Part shown: one piece after another, positions 7,704 to 16,597 of the stretch | Layout: each line of letters begins with the position of its first letter | Numbering within the stretch: the first letter of the stretch is position 1 | NCBI GenBank assembly: GCA_039023545.1 | Contig: JBCHKQ010000005.1 | Coordinates: 83,758 to 147,757 of the forward strand | DNA: 64,000 bases | Origin: Spirochaetia bacterium 38H-sp | Lineage (GTDB): Bacteria; Spirochaetota; Spirochaetia; Winmispirales; Winmispiraceae | Direction of reading: 5' to 3' | The notes under the pieces: generated by a model | Database searches by the model: none | The model's input: the letters and a program-made list of their open reading frames with translations, nothing else | What the model was told of the DNA's origin: nothing | Translations under genes and position numbers: made by a program

Positions 7704-8486
7704 TCAAGACTCTGCCTCAGCCTTCATCCCCAGCCTTGTGAGAGCAAAATCATACCTTACAGGATCATCAGGACACAAGTTGCGAAAAAAATCCGTAACC
7801 TCTGATACAGCCTTAAAATCATTGCTCTTTCTTTTGAGAAAACCTGCTGACCTGCACAACCTCTGCATATGCACATCAAGAGGCACATACAAAACAGAAG
7901 GAGAAACACCTTCCCACAATCCCAAATCTATATTATCCCTTCTTATCATCCATCTGAGATACAAAAGCAACCTCTTCCACGTTCCCTTACTCTCAGGAAG
8001 TGGAAGCATAATCCCAACATCCACAGGCATATTCTCCCTAAGCTCCCTGCTCATAGACGAGAGAACCAGACGCATATCAGAAACATGACAAAGATGATGC
8101 TTAAACCACAGTTCCAGACTGCCATAGCGTTTATACATTGCCTCCGTTGCAAAAACAAGAGAAGCAAGCATCCTAGAATCAAAAAAGCGGTAATAAAGCC
8201 CGTCTATTCTGCAAAGAATCTCATCATAAGAAAGAGCACCACACAATGACATAGGTTTAGGAAGTGCGGAAAAAAAAGAAAACAAAAACTTATTCATACT
8301 CTTTACATTTCCCAAGGCAAGAGAAGAAGCATAAAACCCTGCTCTTTCCATATCTCCCCTGTCGGAAAAGCGATATATCCACATGGCAGGATCCGTACCT
8401 ATATAAGAAAAATCATTATACTTCTCATAGATATAATCCAGAAAGGCTTTCCATTCTTCCTTATTCGTAAAAACAGGACTTATCAT
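7704..8486 (-). CDS. TIGR02757 (DUF2400) family protein
   Basis: The 260-residue cytoplasmic protein matches the remembered pattern of TIGR02757: LYYRFFDSRMLASLV in the middle, the segment KRLLLYLRWMIRRDNIDLGLW, then VPLDVHMQRLCRSAGFLKRKS and a C-terminal PDDPVRYDFALTRLG. The last parts resemble a helix-hairpin-helix DNA glycosylase fold, but no activity is established for the family. The ATG follows GAGG. The gene is convergent with galE, with half-element D between them. Confidence 0.85.
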   Translation of the reverse strand: MISPVFTNKEEWKAFLDYIYEKYNDFSYIGTDPAMWIYRFSDRGDMERAGFYASSLALGNVKSMNKFLFSFFSALPKPMSLCGALSYDEILCRIDGLYYRFFDSRMLASLVFATEAMYKRYGSLELWFKHHLCHVSDMRLVLSSMSRELRENMPVDVGIMLPLPESKGTWKRLLLYLRWMIRRDNIDLGLWEGVSPSVLYVPLDVHMQRLCRSAGFLKRKSNDFKAVSEVTDFFRNLCPDDPVRYDFALTRLGMKAEAES

Positions 8487-8566
8487 TTTTTTCCTCTAAG
8501 ATTTGCATATTTTTATGCTCGACACTATACTCTATTATAGAGAGCCTAAAGTCCATAGGAGAGGAC

Positions 8567-10678
8567 GTGGATACCATAAGAATCGCAATAGTAGAAGACG
8601 AAGCTGTCATAGCCCTTGATATAAAAAGAAGACTAGCCAACTTAGGATATGAGATAACTGGGGTTTTTCACTCAGGAGAAGATTTTTTAAAACACGCAAT
8701 AAACCAGGAAGCAGACCTTGTGCTCATGGATATAGTACTGGATGGACCTATAAGCGGCATAGAAACAGCCAGAATAGCTTATAACAGATACGGCATACCC
8801 GCATTGTTTCTGACAGCTTATGCGGACGACACAACCATAGATCTTATAAAATCACAAGAAGGCACAGTAGGCTACATCACCAAGCCATTTAACGAAAGAG
8901 AACTTGTAGCATCAATTGAGCTGGGACTTTTTAAACACGATATGGCAAGACAGACAGAAATACAAAAAGAGTGGCTCACATCACTTCTTTCATCGATGGG
9001 AGATAGCCTTATTGTACTGGATAATAACGAAAAAATCATATTCTTAAACCACAAGGCAGAAGAACTGTTTGGCTTTAATATAAATGAAATAAAAAATAAA
9101 GAAATAGGAGAATTTGTTCTGTTCTTTGATTCTGAGACAGACTTCGAGTTTCCACTTACACATCTGGGCAGTTTCCCTGAGTTTGAGGGTGCACTGTATT
9201 TTAAAAACATATATTTTAAGGACAGACAGGGCAATAAGATATACATAGAAGGTAGCGTATCCAGAATCAAGCCACCAATCATCCCTATATCCCTGCAGAA
9301 TAAAGGAGAAACGCACAATCCATTGCCTTTTTATCTAGAAGAGGGCTATGTCCTTGTAATACGAGATAACACAGCCCTCACAAATCTCACATCCACACTA
9401 CAATATCACAGTGGTCATGATCCTCTTACCGGACTGATAAACAGAAATCAAATACTCATAAATATTGAAGAAATGCTCAGAGAAAACGAAAAAAACAAAA
9501 AAGAAAGCTTTTTCATATTTATCGATATAGATCAGTTTAAGGTTGTCAACAATCTCTGCGGGCAAATAGGCGGAGATATGCTTCTCAAAGAAACTGTAGA
9601 AAAGCTAAAACAAATAATACCAGAAAATAGCATACTAGGAAGGCTTGGGGACGACGAGTTTGGGATAATCATCAAGAACACAGCTTTTACTAAGGCGGAA
9701 AGGATTGCAAGGAATATAATACGCGCCTTACAGCACTATTTTGAGTGGGAAGGCAATGAAATTCCCATTGCCTATAGTGCGGGAGCTGTCAACATAAGCA
9801 GAGAATACGGTGATGTATACGAGATTATATCTGCGGCGGACAGCGCGTGTTCCGTAGCCAAAGAAGAAGGTGGAAACAGAGTAAAAGTATACAAAAAAGA
9901 AGATAATGACTTTACAGAAAAACGGGGAGAGCTTAGCTGGATAACAAGGCTCCACGAGGCAATGAGAGGCCATAAGCTGATACTGTATGCACAGGATATA
10001 ATACCTGTAAAATCGGAAGACACACCCAAGAAAGAGATTCTAATAAGATTAATGGAAGAAGAAGGAGTTCTCATACCTCCAGGAGAGTTTATACCTATAG
10101 CAGAACGTTACAATATAATGCCGCTTCTTGACAGATGGATAGTGGATGAGATGCTTGAGTATGCACAGAGATTAAAGGCAATAGGCAAACTGGACAACAC
10201 TGTCTATGCAATAAACCTATCCAGCACAACACTCCTTGACGAAAGCTTCTCTGATTTTTTAGAAAAAAAGATTGTCAAATCCAACCTACCAGCCGATATG
10301 TTCTGCTTTGAAATAACAGAAACAACAGCAATAAAGAATTTTAAAAAAGCAATGATGTTTGTAAAACGCTTTAAAAATCTGGGATGTTCTTTTGCTCTGG
10401 ATGACTTTGGCATGGGATTTTCATCTTTTGCTTATCTCAAGCAACTGCCTGTGGACTATCTAAAGATAGACGGCTCCTTTGTCCAGACAATCACAAAAAA
10501 CGATGTGGATTTTGAGCTTGTAAAAACCATACACAATGTAGGCAGAATAATGGGAATGAAGACAATTGCAGAGTTTGTATCAGATAAAGATATATTTGAC
10601 ATGCTGGCATCCATTCCTGTGGATTATGTTCAGGGTTACTTTCTTGGCAGACCACAACCGCTTATAATGCCGGAGTAA
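8567..10678 (+). CDS. response regulator with PAS, degenerate GGDEF and EAL domains
   Basis: The 703-residue protein begins with a receiver domain (about 1-120; acidic pocket Glu10-Asp11, phospho-Asp55 in LVLMDIVLDG, YITKPF). A PAS domain follows (about 130-270), then a cyclase domain (about 285-450) and an EAL domain (about 460-700). The cyclase signature reads GDDEF rather than GGDEF and no RxxD inhibitory site precedes it, so it probably does not make c-di-GMP. The EAL domain keeps EIL, INLSS, FEITET, ALDDFG, LKIDG and QG, but AEGVE is replaced by AEFVS. A phosphorylation-gated phosphodiesterase, or a sensor of c-di-GMP, is likely. The start is a GTG behind AGGAGAGG. Confidence 0.9.
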   Translation: MDTIRIAIVEDEAVIALDIKRRLANLGYEITGVFHSGEDFLKHAINQEADLVLMDIVLDGPISGIETARIAYNRYGIPALFLTAYADDTTIDLIKSQEGTVGYITKPFNERELVASIELGLFKHDMARQTEIQKEWLTSLLSSMGDSLIVLDNNEKIIFLNHKAEELFGFNINEIKNKEIGEFVLFFDSETDFEFPLTHLGSFPEFEGALYFKNIYFKDRQGNKIYIEGSVSRIKPPIIPISLQNKGETHNPLPFYLEEGYVLVIRDNTALTNLTSTLQYHSGHDPLTGLINRNQILINIEEMLRENEKNKKESFFIFIDIDQFKVVNNLCGQIGGDMLLKETVEKLKQIIPENSILGRLGDDEFGIIIKNTAFTKAERIARNIIRALQHYFEWEGNEIPIAYSAGAVNISREYGDVYEIISAADSACSVAKEEGGNRVKVYKKEDNDFTEKRGELSWITRLHEAMRGHKLILYAQDIIPVKSEDTPKKEILIRLMEEEGVLIPPGEFIPIAERYNIMPLLDRWIVDEMLEYAQRLKAIGKLDNTVYAINLSSTTLLDESFSDFLEKKIVKSNLPADMFCFEITETTAIKNFKKAMMFVKRFKNLGCSFALDDFGMGFSSFAYLKQLPVDYLKIDGSFVQTITKNDVDFELVKTIHNVGRIMGMKTIAEFVSDKDIFDMLASIPVDYVQGYFLGRPQPLIMPE

Positions 10679-11329
10679 TTATAATTCTGTTTTTTGTAAA
10701 AATTCTTCTATCTCCATTATGTGCAAAAGCAGCTCTTCTTTGTTTCTTATTCTTTTCCCTGTATTTTGCCGCAACACCTTATAAATCTTTTCTATGAGCT
10801 CAAATACAGAAGAAAGCAGCTCACAGGATTCTTTACCCGTTCTCATAGCAAGACCACACATTGACGAAAGGCAGGAAGCAAGCTTTTCTTCTCCGTACAC
10901 AACTGAGGATATTCTACACAGGTCAGCAGCAAGATTATCGATTTTTTCTCTGTATGTTGCAAGTCTGTTTTTGTATTCCATATCCTGTGTTCTTTCTTCT
11001 TCTTTATACAGAGCAGAAGATAGTCTCATAAAACCTATCCTGAGACATATTGCATAGAAATTGCTTTCTTCAATATCCCTTGCATCTCCCTTTTTTATCA
11101 CAGCTTTTTCTTCCTTAGTAAAAAAACCGGCCATATCCTTTTCTGCAGAGATTAGGGCAAATATTCTTCTTCTTAATTCTTCCGGTGTAGGCTTATCTGT
11201 TTGCGGTATTTTTTTCAGCACTACAGAAATTTTTTCTACACTTTTTCCTGATAGATACATATAAGAAGACAGTAGATAGATATTCGCAAGAAACATGAGG
11301 TCTGACAGTTTTTTTTCCGCAGGGCTCAT
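10679..11329 (-). CDS. uncharacterized helical protein co-transcribed with a GGDEF-EAL gene
   Basis: I do not recognise this 216-residue protein. It is charged and predicted largely helical, with no signal peptide or membrane segment, and with several leucine-rich stretches near residues 100-200 (for example ELLSSVFELIEKIYKVL). Its ATG overlaps the stop of the upstream GGDEF-EAL gene by one base (TAATG), so the two are translationally coupled. It meets the REC-GGDEF-EAL gene tail to tail with no gap. A role as partner or regulator of c-di-GMP signalling is inferred from position only. Confidence 0.7.
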   Translation of the reverse strand: MSPAEKKLSDLMFLANIYLLSSYMYLSGKSVEKISVVLKKIPQTDKPTPEELRRRIFALISAEKDMAGFFTKEEKAVIKKGDARDIEESNFYAICLRIGFMRLSSALYKEEERTQDMEYKNRLATYREKIDNLAADLCRISSVVYGEEKLASCLSSMCGLAMRTGKESCELLSSVFELIEKIYKVLRQNTGKRIRNKEELLLHIMEIEEFLQKTEL

Positions 11330-12939
11330 TATTTGTAGTTATAGGATACAAGCTGACTGATTGCAATCTCTCTCATAGGTCTGCCAAGCAAATATCCTTG
11401 AGCAAAGTCACAGCCCAATTCTTCCAGCAGTTTTCTGTGCTCATAAGTCTCTACTCCCTCTACTATGACCTTTTTACCAAGCACATGACTCATTTCTATA
11501 AGGCTGGCAAGAACTACCCTGTCAGTCGGACTGTTTTCCGCTTGAGAGAGAAAACTCTTATCGAGTTTTATAAGGTCCACAGGCAACAGCTTTAGATAAG
11601 AGAAAGAAGAATAACCGGTACCAAAATCATCCAGAGCTATCTTTATCCCGATTTCACGGAGAGTTTTCATAACATGAAGCGCTGTTTCTATATCATTGAT
11701 AAGAGATGACTCTGTTATTTCTAGAATAAGCCTAGAAGAATCAAATCCGCTTTCTTCCAGCAGCTCTGATACAAAGCCGGGAAAAGAACGATCAAGAAAC
11801 TCACGAGTAGAAATATTGACAGAAATATGAGGACAAAAGTGTTCTTCCTGCCACATACTCCCTTGTATCATGGCATCATACAGAACTCTCTGTCCAAGAA
11901 GATGAATTGTCCCGTTCTCTTCCATTATAGGGACAAACTCATCTGGCTTTAGAATCGTTCCCTCAGGTTCTCTCATCCTAGAAAGGACTTCTACTGCATG
12001 TATGGAAGAAGTATTAAGGTCAATTATAGGCTGATACAGAAGCTGGATATTCTGATTCTTGAGGCTATCTAGTATCACCTGCTCTACCCATAGCCTGCGC
12101 TTTAATATACTGTGAAGTTCTGGCGTACAGAAGAAAAAAGCATTCTTTTTTCTTTTTGCAGCCATTAGTGCCGCATCAGCAGCTCTCATAAGAGAAGGCA
12201 AGTCTTCTCCATCATCTGGAAACACGCTTATACCTGCACTTGCAGAAAGAGATATCTTTGCAGAGTTTATGTCCACATCATCCCGTATGGAGCTCAATAT
12301 CCTCTCAGTTATTTCCTCTATGGAAAAACCTTCCCCAAAGTCAGAAAAGGAATCATCCGGCTGCAAAAGAATTATAAACTCGTCACCACCGCTTCTTGCA
12401 ACAAGATCATTCGGTCCTACATGCTCCAATATTCTGCGGGAATATGTCCTGAGAACATTATTCCCAGCGTCGTGCCCATAAGCATCGTTTACTTTTTTTA
12501 ATCCGTCTATATCTATTATAAAAAGAACAAGTTTTTTATCTAACCTAGCAGAAAAATCTAGACGTGTTTGTGCAGCCGTTATAAAAGTATCCCTCAGCAT
12601 GAGTCCAGTAAGAGAATCTCTTATGCCCTGCGGCAAGTTTTCTTTTTTTCTATCGGATTCCAGAAAAAAAACTGTATACTTATCGGAACCGTCAAAAAAT
12701 TCCTCAGCAGAAACATGTCGTGAAACAACAGTCTCAGAATCAATCTTTAAAAGAGCAGAACCAGAGGATGCATCTTCGTCAGAAAAAAACAAGACATCAA
12801 ACAGGTTTGTGCCTTCTTCAAGTGTAGAGAACGTCTTTTTTACAGCAGAGTTATACCAACATACCCTGCCTGCATAATCTGTTATAATAATTTCTTGAGG
12901 AAATAAACCTACTATTTTTTTAAAAATATCAGGTGACAT
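11329..12939 (-). CDS. PAS-GGDEF-EAL c-di-GMP enzyme
   Basis: This 536-residue cytoplasmic protein has a short N-terminal PAS-like region (about 1-100), a GGDEF domain (about 105-275) with an intact SGGDEF motif, and an EAL domain (about 280-530). The EAL signatures are complete: EVL, VNIST, LEITES, ALDDFGTGYSS, IKLDKSF, VEGVET and QGYLLGRP. It may therefore both make and break c-di-GMP, with the PAS region choosing the mode. It contrasts with the convergent REC-GGDEF-EAL protein, whose cyclase motif is damaged. A promoter at 12957-12985 and a ribosome site AGGG precede the ATG. Confidence 0.92.
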   Translation of the reverse strand: MSPDIFKKIVGLFPQEIIITDYAGRVCWYNSAVKKTFSTLEEGTNLFDVLFFSDEDASSGSALLKIDSETVVSRHVSAEEFFDGSDKYTVFFLESDRKKENLPQGIRDSLTGLMLRDTFITAAQTRLDFSARLDKKLVLFIIDIDGLKKVNDAYGHDAGNNVLRTYSRRILEHVGPNDLVARSGGDEFIILLQPDDSFSDFGEGFSIEEITERILSSIRDDVDINSAKISLSASAGISVFPDDGEDLPSLMRAADAALMAAKRKKNAFFFCTPELHSILKRRLWVEQVILDSLKNQNIQLLYQPIIDLNTSSIHAVEVLSRMREPEGTILKPDEFVPIMEENGTIHLLGQRVLYDAMIQGSMWQEEHFCPHISVNISTREFLDRSFPGFVSELLEESGFDSSRLILEITESSLINDIETALHVMKTLREIGIKIALDDFGTGYSSFSYLKLLPVDLIKLDKSFLSQAENSPTDRVVLASLIEMSHVLGKKVIVEGVETYEHRKLLEELGCDFAQGYLLGRPMREIAISQLVSYNYK

Positions 12940-12956
12940 GAAATTTCCCTATATAC

Positions 12957-12985
12957 ATTTTAAAATAAAATGACATAAAAGTCAA
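12957..12985 (-). promoter_or_regulatory. putative promoter of the PAS-GGDEF-EAL gene
   Basis: On the minus strand TTGACT (12980-12985), a 17-bp spacer and TAAAAT (12957-12962) precede the ATG by 17 bases, with AGGG as ribosome site. Confidence 0.6.
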
Positions 12986-13263
12986 ATTTCTCTAAAATAT
13001 CAAAAAGCTTTACCGATAATTATATATTTATAACATACAAAAAACAACATGGCAATAACGCAAAATATATTTTATCAGACTCTTGTCTTTTATAAGACAT
13101 TCAAGCTGTCTTCTGTATGAGTATAATAACTCTTTATCAAAAAAAGGAGAAAGCGCGCATTTCTTTTTCTTTATTCTCAAGACAGCGCGCTTGCGACGTT
13201 CGTTTTTTTGTAAACTCATATGTATTTATGTATGCAGGTGTCTCTTACAAATAAGCACATATA

Positions 13264-13292
13264 TTGAAAGCATGCCGGCAAGATACTATACT
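13264..13292 (+). promoter_or_regulatory. putative aroK promoter (leaderless)
   Basis: TTGAAA (13264-13269), a 17-bp spacer and TATACT (13287-13292) end seven bases before the aroK ATG at 13300. There is no Shine-Dalgarno sequence, so the mRNA should begin at the start codon. Confidence 0.65.
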
Positions 13293-13299
13293 TGCTTCA

Positions 13300-13851
13300 A
13301 TGAAAAATATTGTTTTGACCGGGCTTAAGCATGCGGGTAAGTCTACACTGGGATATATGATTGCAAAAACATTTGATACGCTATTCTACGACCTGGATAC
13401 AGAGCTTGAGAGGCTGGCATACAAAAAGACCCACAAGATACTGACTGCTCGACAGATATGGAAAGAACTAGGTGAGGCTTTTTTTAGGGAGATGGAGCTT
13501 GAGGCAGCCGCAAGCCTGGCTGAGAAAAACTCCGTGGTGATTGCCACAGGTGGCGGGATAATAGACAATAGGAAAGCACTCTCTATTCTTAAAGAAAACG
13601 GTATAATTGTCTATCTTGAGGAAGAACCTGCTGTACTTTTTGATAGGATTAGAAAAGGTGGCATCCCACCTTTTCTGTCGGCTGACAATCCGTGGGAAAG
13701 CTTTGTGGCACTTTACAATAAAAGACATAGTGCGTATAAAGAATACGCTGATATAGTGCTTACTCTAAGTGGTGCTAGCCCGGAGGAAGCAGAAGAAATG
13801 CTTTTACAGAAATTAAAGGAGACAGAATATGGCTGGGAGCAGCTTTGGTAA
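13300..13851 (+). CDS. aroK: shikimate kinase
   Basis: AroK phosphorylates shikimate in aromatic amino acid synthesis. The 183-residue protein has the P-loop GLKHAGKST (about 7-15), the shikimate-binding FYDLDTELE, the ATGGGII segment and the lid segment RIRKGGIPPFL. I chose the ATG at 13300 because it begins directly before the first beta strand of the P-loop; an upstream in-frame TTG at 13264 lies within the -35 box of the promoter. Its last 23 bp overlap aroC, so the two pathway enzymes are coupled. Confidence 0.92.
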   Translation: MKNIVLTGLKHAGKSTLGYMIAKTFDTLFYDLDTELERLAYKKTHKILTARQIWKELGEAFFREMELEAAASLAEKNSVVIATGGGIIDNRKALSILKENGIIVYLEEEPAVLFDRIRKGGIPPFLSADNPWESFVALYNKRHSAYKEYADIVLTLSGASPEEAEEMLLQKLKETEYGWEQLW

Positions 13852-14884
13852 GGCTTTTAGGATAAGTACTTTTGGAGAATCTCACGGCAAGGCTGTGGGG
13901 GTTATTGTGGACGGAGTAAGACCTCTGCTTGAGCTCTCGGAAGAAGACATACAAAAAGAGCTCAACCGCCGCAAGCCCGGACAATCAGAGGTAGGAACTC
14001 CGCGTGCAGAATCGGATATTGTGCACATATACTCCGGTGTTTTTGAGGGCAAAACTACAGGTACACCCATAATGATGATTCTTTACAATCAGGATACAAG
14101 ACCTCAGGATTATAACGATATCCACAAGCTTTTTAGGCCCGGACATGCTGATTATACTTATCTCAAAAAATATAGGATACGTGACTGGCGTGGAAGCGGA
14201 AGAGCATCGGGTAGAGAAACCGCAGGTAGAGTCGCGGCAGGTGCTATCGCCAAGAAGCTGCTTGCAGAAAGAAAGGTAAAAATAACTGCATATACTTTAA
14301 AGGCTGCAGGAGTAGAGTGTAAGAAGCTTGATTTTTCGGTTATAGAAAGAAATCCGCTCAGAGCCTGCGATATGGAGGCTGCAGAGCTCATGCTGGAGCG
14401 CATACGCGAGGCCAAAGATAAAAAGGACAGTGTAGGCGGTATAGTGGAGTGCAGGATAACAGGTGTTGATCCAGGATTGGGTGAGCCTGTCTTTGATAAG
14501 CTCGACGCAGAGCTTGCACATGCCATGCTATCCATAGGAGCTGTCAAGGGGATAGAGTTCGGCGCAGGATTTAAGGCTGCAGATATGTTTGGCAGTGAGC
14601 ACAACGATGCTATGGATAAAGACGGTTTTGTTACCAACAATGCAGGAGGGATTCTGGGCGGAATATCCACAGGCGAGGAGATTGTCTTCCGTGTTGTTGT
14701 AAAGCCTACTTCCTCCATTTCTAGACCTCAAAACACTGTAGATCTTGAGGGAAACGAGGTTAACATAGTAACAGAAGGTCGCCACGATGCATGCATATGT
14801 CCCCGCATAGTGCCTGTCGTAGAGGCAATGGCTGCAATCGTTCTGGAGGATCACTACAAAAGGCAGGAAGCTCTCTGGGCATAA
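13829..14884 (+). CDS. aroC: chorismate synthase
   Basis: AroC makes chorismate from EPSP using reduced FMN, two steps after AroK. The 351-residue length is normal. Signatures include FGESHGKAVGVIVDG near the N-terminus, DWRGSGRASGRETAGRVAAG in the middle and NAGGILGGISTGEEI, followed by RHDACICPRIVPVVEAM. The start follows AAAGGAGA inside the end of aroK. An intrinsic terminator preceded by a degenerate ACCGAACG lies 55 bp downstream. Confidence 0.97.
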   Translation: MAGSSFGKAFRISTFGESHGKAVGVIVDGVRPLLELSEEDIQKELNRRKPGQSEVGTPRAESDIVHIYSGVFEGKTTGTPIMMILYNQDTRPQDYNDIHKLFRPGHADYTYLKKYRIRDWRGSGRASGRETAGRVAAGAIAKKLLAERKVKITAYTLKAAGVECKKLDFSVIERNPLRACDMEAAELMLERIREAKDKKDSVGGIVECRITGVDPGLGEPVFDKLDAELAHAMLSIGAVKGIEFGAGFKAADMFGSEHNDAMDKDGFVTNNAGGILGGISTGEEIVFRVVVKPTSSISRPQNTVDLEGNEVNIVTEGRHDACICPRIVPVVEAMAAIVLEDHYKRQEALWA

Positions 14885-14911
14885 AAAAGCCTCCGCAAGG
14901 AGGCGTTCGGT
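14883..14911 (-). terminator. intrinsic terminator of mrp with ACCGAACG head
   Basis: On the minus strand ACCGAACG (14904-14911) runs into the stem GCCTCC/GGAGGC with a TTGC loop (14889-14904), followed by six T residues. It stops transcripts of mrp before they enter aroC. The G of the motif is the first base of the stem. Confidence 0.85.
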
Positions 14912-14938
14912 TTTAAAATTCTTAAGAACAAATTTTCA

Positions 14939-14978
14939 TATCGAACGGCGGACACCACTGCGGTTGTCCGCCTTTTTT
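14939..14978 (+). terminator. intrinsic terminator of aroC with a near-exact motif head
   Basis: ATCGAACG (one mismatch) runs into the stem GGCGGACA/TGTCCGCC (14947-14954, 14965-14972), followed by six T residues. It is the mirror partner of the mrp terminator. Confidence 0.85.
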
Positions 14979-14982
14979 GCAA

Positions 14983-15996
14983 TCACTCCGCAGTCTTTAT
15001 GCTAAGTTTGGAGGCAACAGCTTGTGCAAGCTTTTTAAACTCATCGTTCTCTGTAAGAAAAGAGAAGTCCCCGCTTCTTCCGGCAGCAGCGAGTTTTGCA
15101 TCCATCATGATAGAACCTAGAAAATCAGCATCAAAGCGTTTTGCAGTTTCTGCCGTTGTTCCCTGGCCAAAGACATCACCTGCCATATTTTCGACAATTC
15201 CTATAAGGGGTATGGACAGCTTTTCAAATGCATCTATGCCTCGCACAAGGTCTTCTTGCGCTAGCGGATGAGGTGTCGCAACAAGTACTCCGCCGGTAAC
15301 AGGCAGAAGCTGGCTGACACTGAGCTGGACATCGCCTGTACCAGGAGGCATGTCTATGAGCAGATAGTCAAGTTCCGGCCAATCAACCTGAGAGATAAGG
15401 GAATTGAGCATGCTGTGGAGCATAGGACCGCGCCAGACAAGCGCCTGATTTTCCTCCACAAGAAAACCAACACTCATAAAAACTATCCCGTCGGCAGTTC
15501 TTGCAGGAACAATTTTCTCTCCAGCCTGAGCAGGCATATGCTTTGCAGGCAGAAGACGGGGTATATTGGGACCGTATATATCAGCATCAAGCACACCCAC
15601 CTTTGCTCCGTCCTGCGCGAGGAGCCTTGCAAGAAGAACTGTTACCGTGGATTTACCTACTCCACCCTTTCCGCTTCCTACGGCAAGAACAGTTTTTACT
15701 GGAACATTAAGCTTATCGGCTATTCGGTTATCGGAGCGTACTCTAGATGTCAGCTTAACATCAACTTCATCTATACCCTGCACAGAAGACAATATAGCTT
15801 TCTTGCTCTGCTCAACAAACTGTTCTTTTATGGGGCAGCTGGGAGTGGTAAGCTCAAGATTAAAAGAAACTCTGGATTCTTCTATAACAAGATCCTTTAC
15901 AAAGCCAAGCTCAACAATATTTTTACCAAGATCTGGATCCATTATGGAAGACAGAGCCTTCAAAACAGCATCTTTTGTTTTTTGTACATTACTCAT
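14983..15996 (-). CDS. mrp: Mrp/ApbC-type P-loop ATPase, iron-sulfur carrier family, lacking the usual CxxC
   Basis: The 337-residue cytoplasmic protein has an N-terminal MIP18/DUF59 domain (about 1-85, with TTPSCPIKEQF) and a ParA-like ATPase domain with the deviant Walker A GSGKGGVGKST (about 108-118), LGVLDADIYGPN-type Walker A' region and LIDMPPGTGD. In most Mrp proteins a CxxC after ENM binds an Fe-S cluster; here VENMAGDVFGQG runs straight on without cysteines, so that segment is deleted. Cluster carriage must work differently or is lost. The ATG has no ribosome site, but a promoter ends six bases before it. Confidence 0.88.
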   Translation of the reverse strand: MSNVQKTKDAVLKALSSIMDPDLGKNIVELGFVKDLVIEESRVSFNLELTTPSCPIKEQFVEQSKKAILSSVQGIDEVDVKLTSRVRSDNRIADKLNVPVKTVLAVGSGKGGVGKSTVTVLLARLLAQDGAKVGVLDADIYGPNIPRLLPAKHMPAQAGEKIVPARTADGIVFMSVGFLVEENQALVWRGPMLHSMLNSLISQVDWPELDYLLIDMPPGTGDVQLSVSQLLPVTGGVLVATPHPLAQEDLVRGIDAFEKLSIPLIGIVENMAGDVFGQGTTAETAKRFDADFLGSIMMDAKLAAAGRSGDFSFLTENDEFKKLAQAVASKLSIKTAE

Positions 15997-16002
15997 GCAG
16001 GA

Positions 16003-16031
16003 AAATTACGCAAAGAAAAACAAATCGTCAA
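16003..16031 (-). promoter_or_regulatory. putative mrp promoter (leaderless)
   Basis: On the minus strand TTGACG (16026-16031), a 17-bp spacer and TAATTT (16003-16008) end six bases before the mrp ATG at 15996. No Shine-Dalgarno sequence is present. Confidence 0.62.
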
Positions 16032-16054
16032 CAAAATAGAAGAAGCAAATGCAT

Positions 16055-16588
16055 TTACTTATCATCCGGTCTTTTATCCCCTCTGTCAAACACAGACAGT
16101 ACAAAAAGAGATATCCCAAGAGTTATAAACAAAACAGGCCACCAACGTATGACAAACAACTTAAAATCATCTTTAATCACATCCAGACTAAAAAGCATAA
16201 AAAATACGGACATAAAAAAGATAGCAATCCCGGGTATGGAAAAAGAGTAATATCTGGACGGTTTCCTACCATAGCCATAGAAAAAAAGTACAATTCCCAC
16301 ACCCATTGGGAAAATAGGCCATATTCTGCCAAGAGACAAAGAGGGACCAATCACGTTGGAAAGAATAAGCATTACACCCCAGAAACAAAGGACTATTCCA
16401 AGAGCAATACTTATCTTCCTGCTTTTTACAAAAAAGAATTTAAATAATATAGAAGAAATCCCCAAAATTATGAGGAGAGAGGGCCACAGGTGTGTCATAG
16501 AAACAACAATACCTGTCGTTCTTAAAAGAAGAACAACTCCTATTATAGTAAAAACAAGTCCTGCGACTCCCAATCTCCTGTTTAACAT
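16055..16588 (-). CDS. small multi-pass membrane protein with LiaI/LiaF-like (DUF5668-type) segments
   Basis: The 177-residue protein has about six hydrophobic helices with repeated short units of the form WPSLLIILGI, IWPIFPMGVGIVLF and WWPVLFITLGISLFVLS. This is typical of the membrane region of LiaF-like and DUF5668 proteins, which often serve envelope-stress sensing. No extracellular domain follows, so only the membrane part is present. It starts nine bases after the icd stop behind AAGGAGA and is therefore in the icd transcript. Function is not established. Confidence 0.7.
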   Translation of the reverse strand: MLNRRLGVAGLVFTIIGVVLLLRTTGIVVSMTHLWPSLLIILGISSILFKFFFVKSRKISIALGIVLCFWGVMLILSNVIGPSLSLGRIWPIFPMGVGIVLFFYGYGRKPSRYYSFSIPGIAIFFMSVFFMLFSLDVIKDDFKLFVIRWWPVLFITLGISLFVLSVFDRGDKRPDDK

Positions 16589-16597
16589 AATATCTCC

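Larger units (their letters stand above)
12940..13299. other. divergent intergenic region with a degenerate motif-hairpin
   Basis: The 360-bp interval is AT-rich. It holds the promoter of the GGDEF-EAL gene at the left, the aroK promoter at the right, and a hairpin with arms AAGCGCGC/GCGCGCTT (13151-13158, 13185-13192) next to a degenerate CGAACGTC (minus strand, 13195-13202). The hairpin plus CGAACGTC joint resembles the left half of the ACCGAACG elements. A 63-codon minus-strand frame (13028-13219) lacks a ribosome site and is not called. Confidence 0.6.

Noticed and set aside
13028..13219. 63-codon Lys/Arg-rich minus-strand frame
   Set aside because: No ribosome site or promoter fits its start, and it contains the degenerate motif-hairpin. 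The basic bias follows from the AT-rich sequence.
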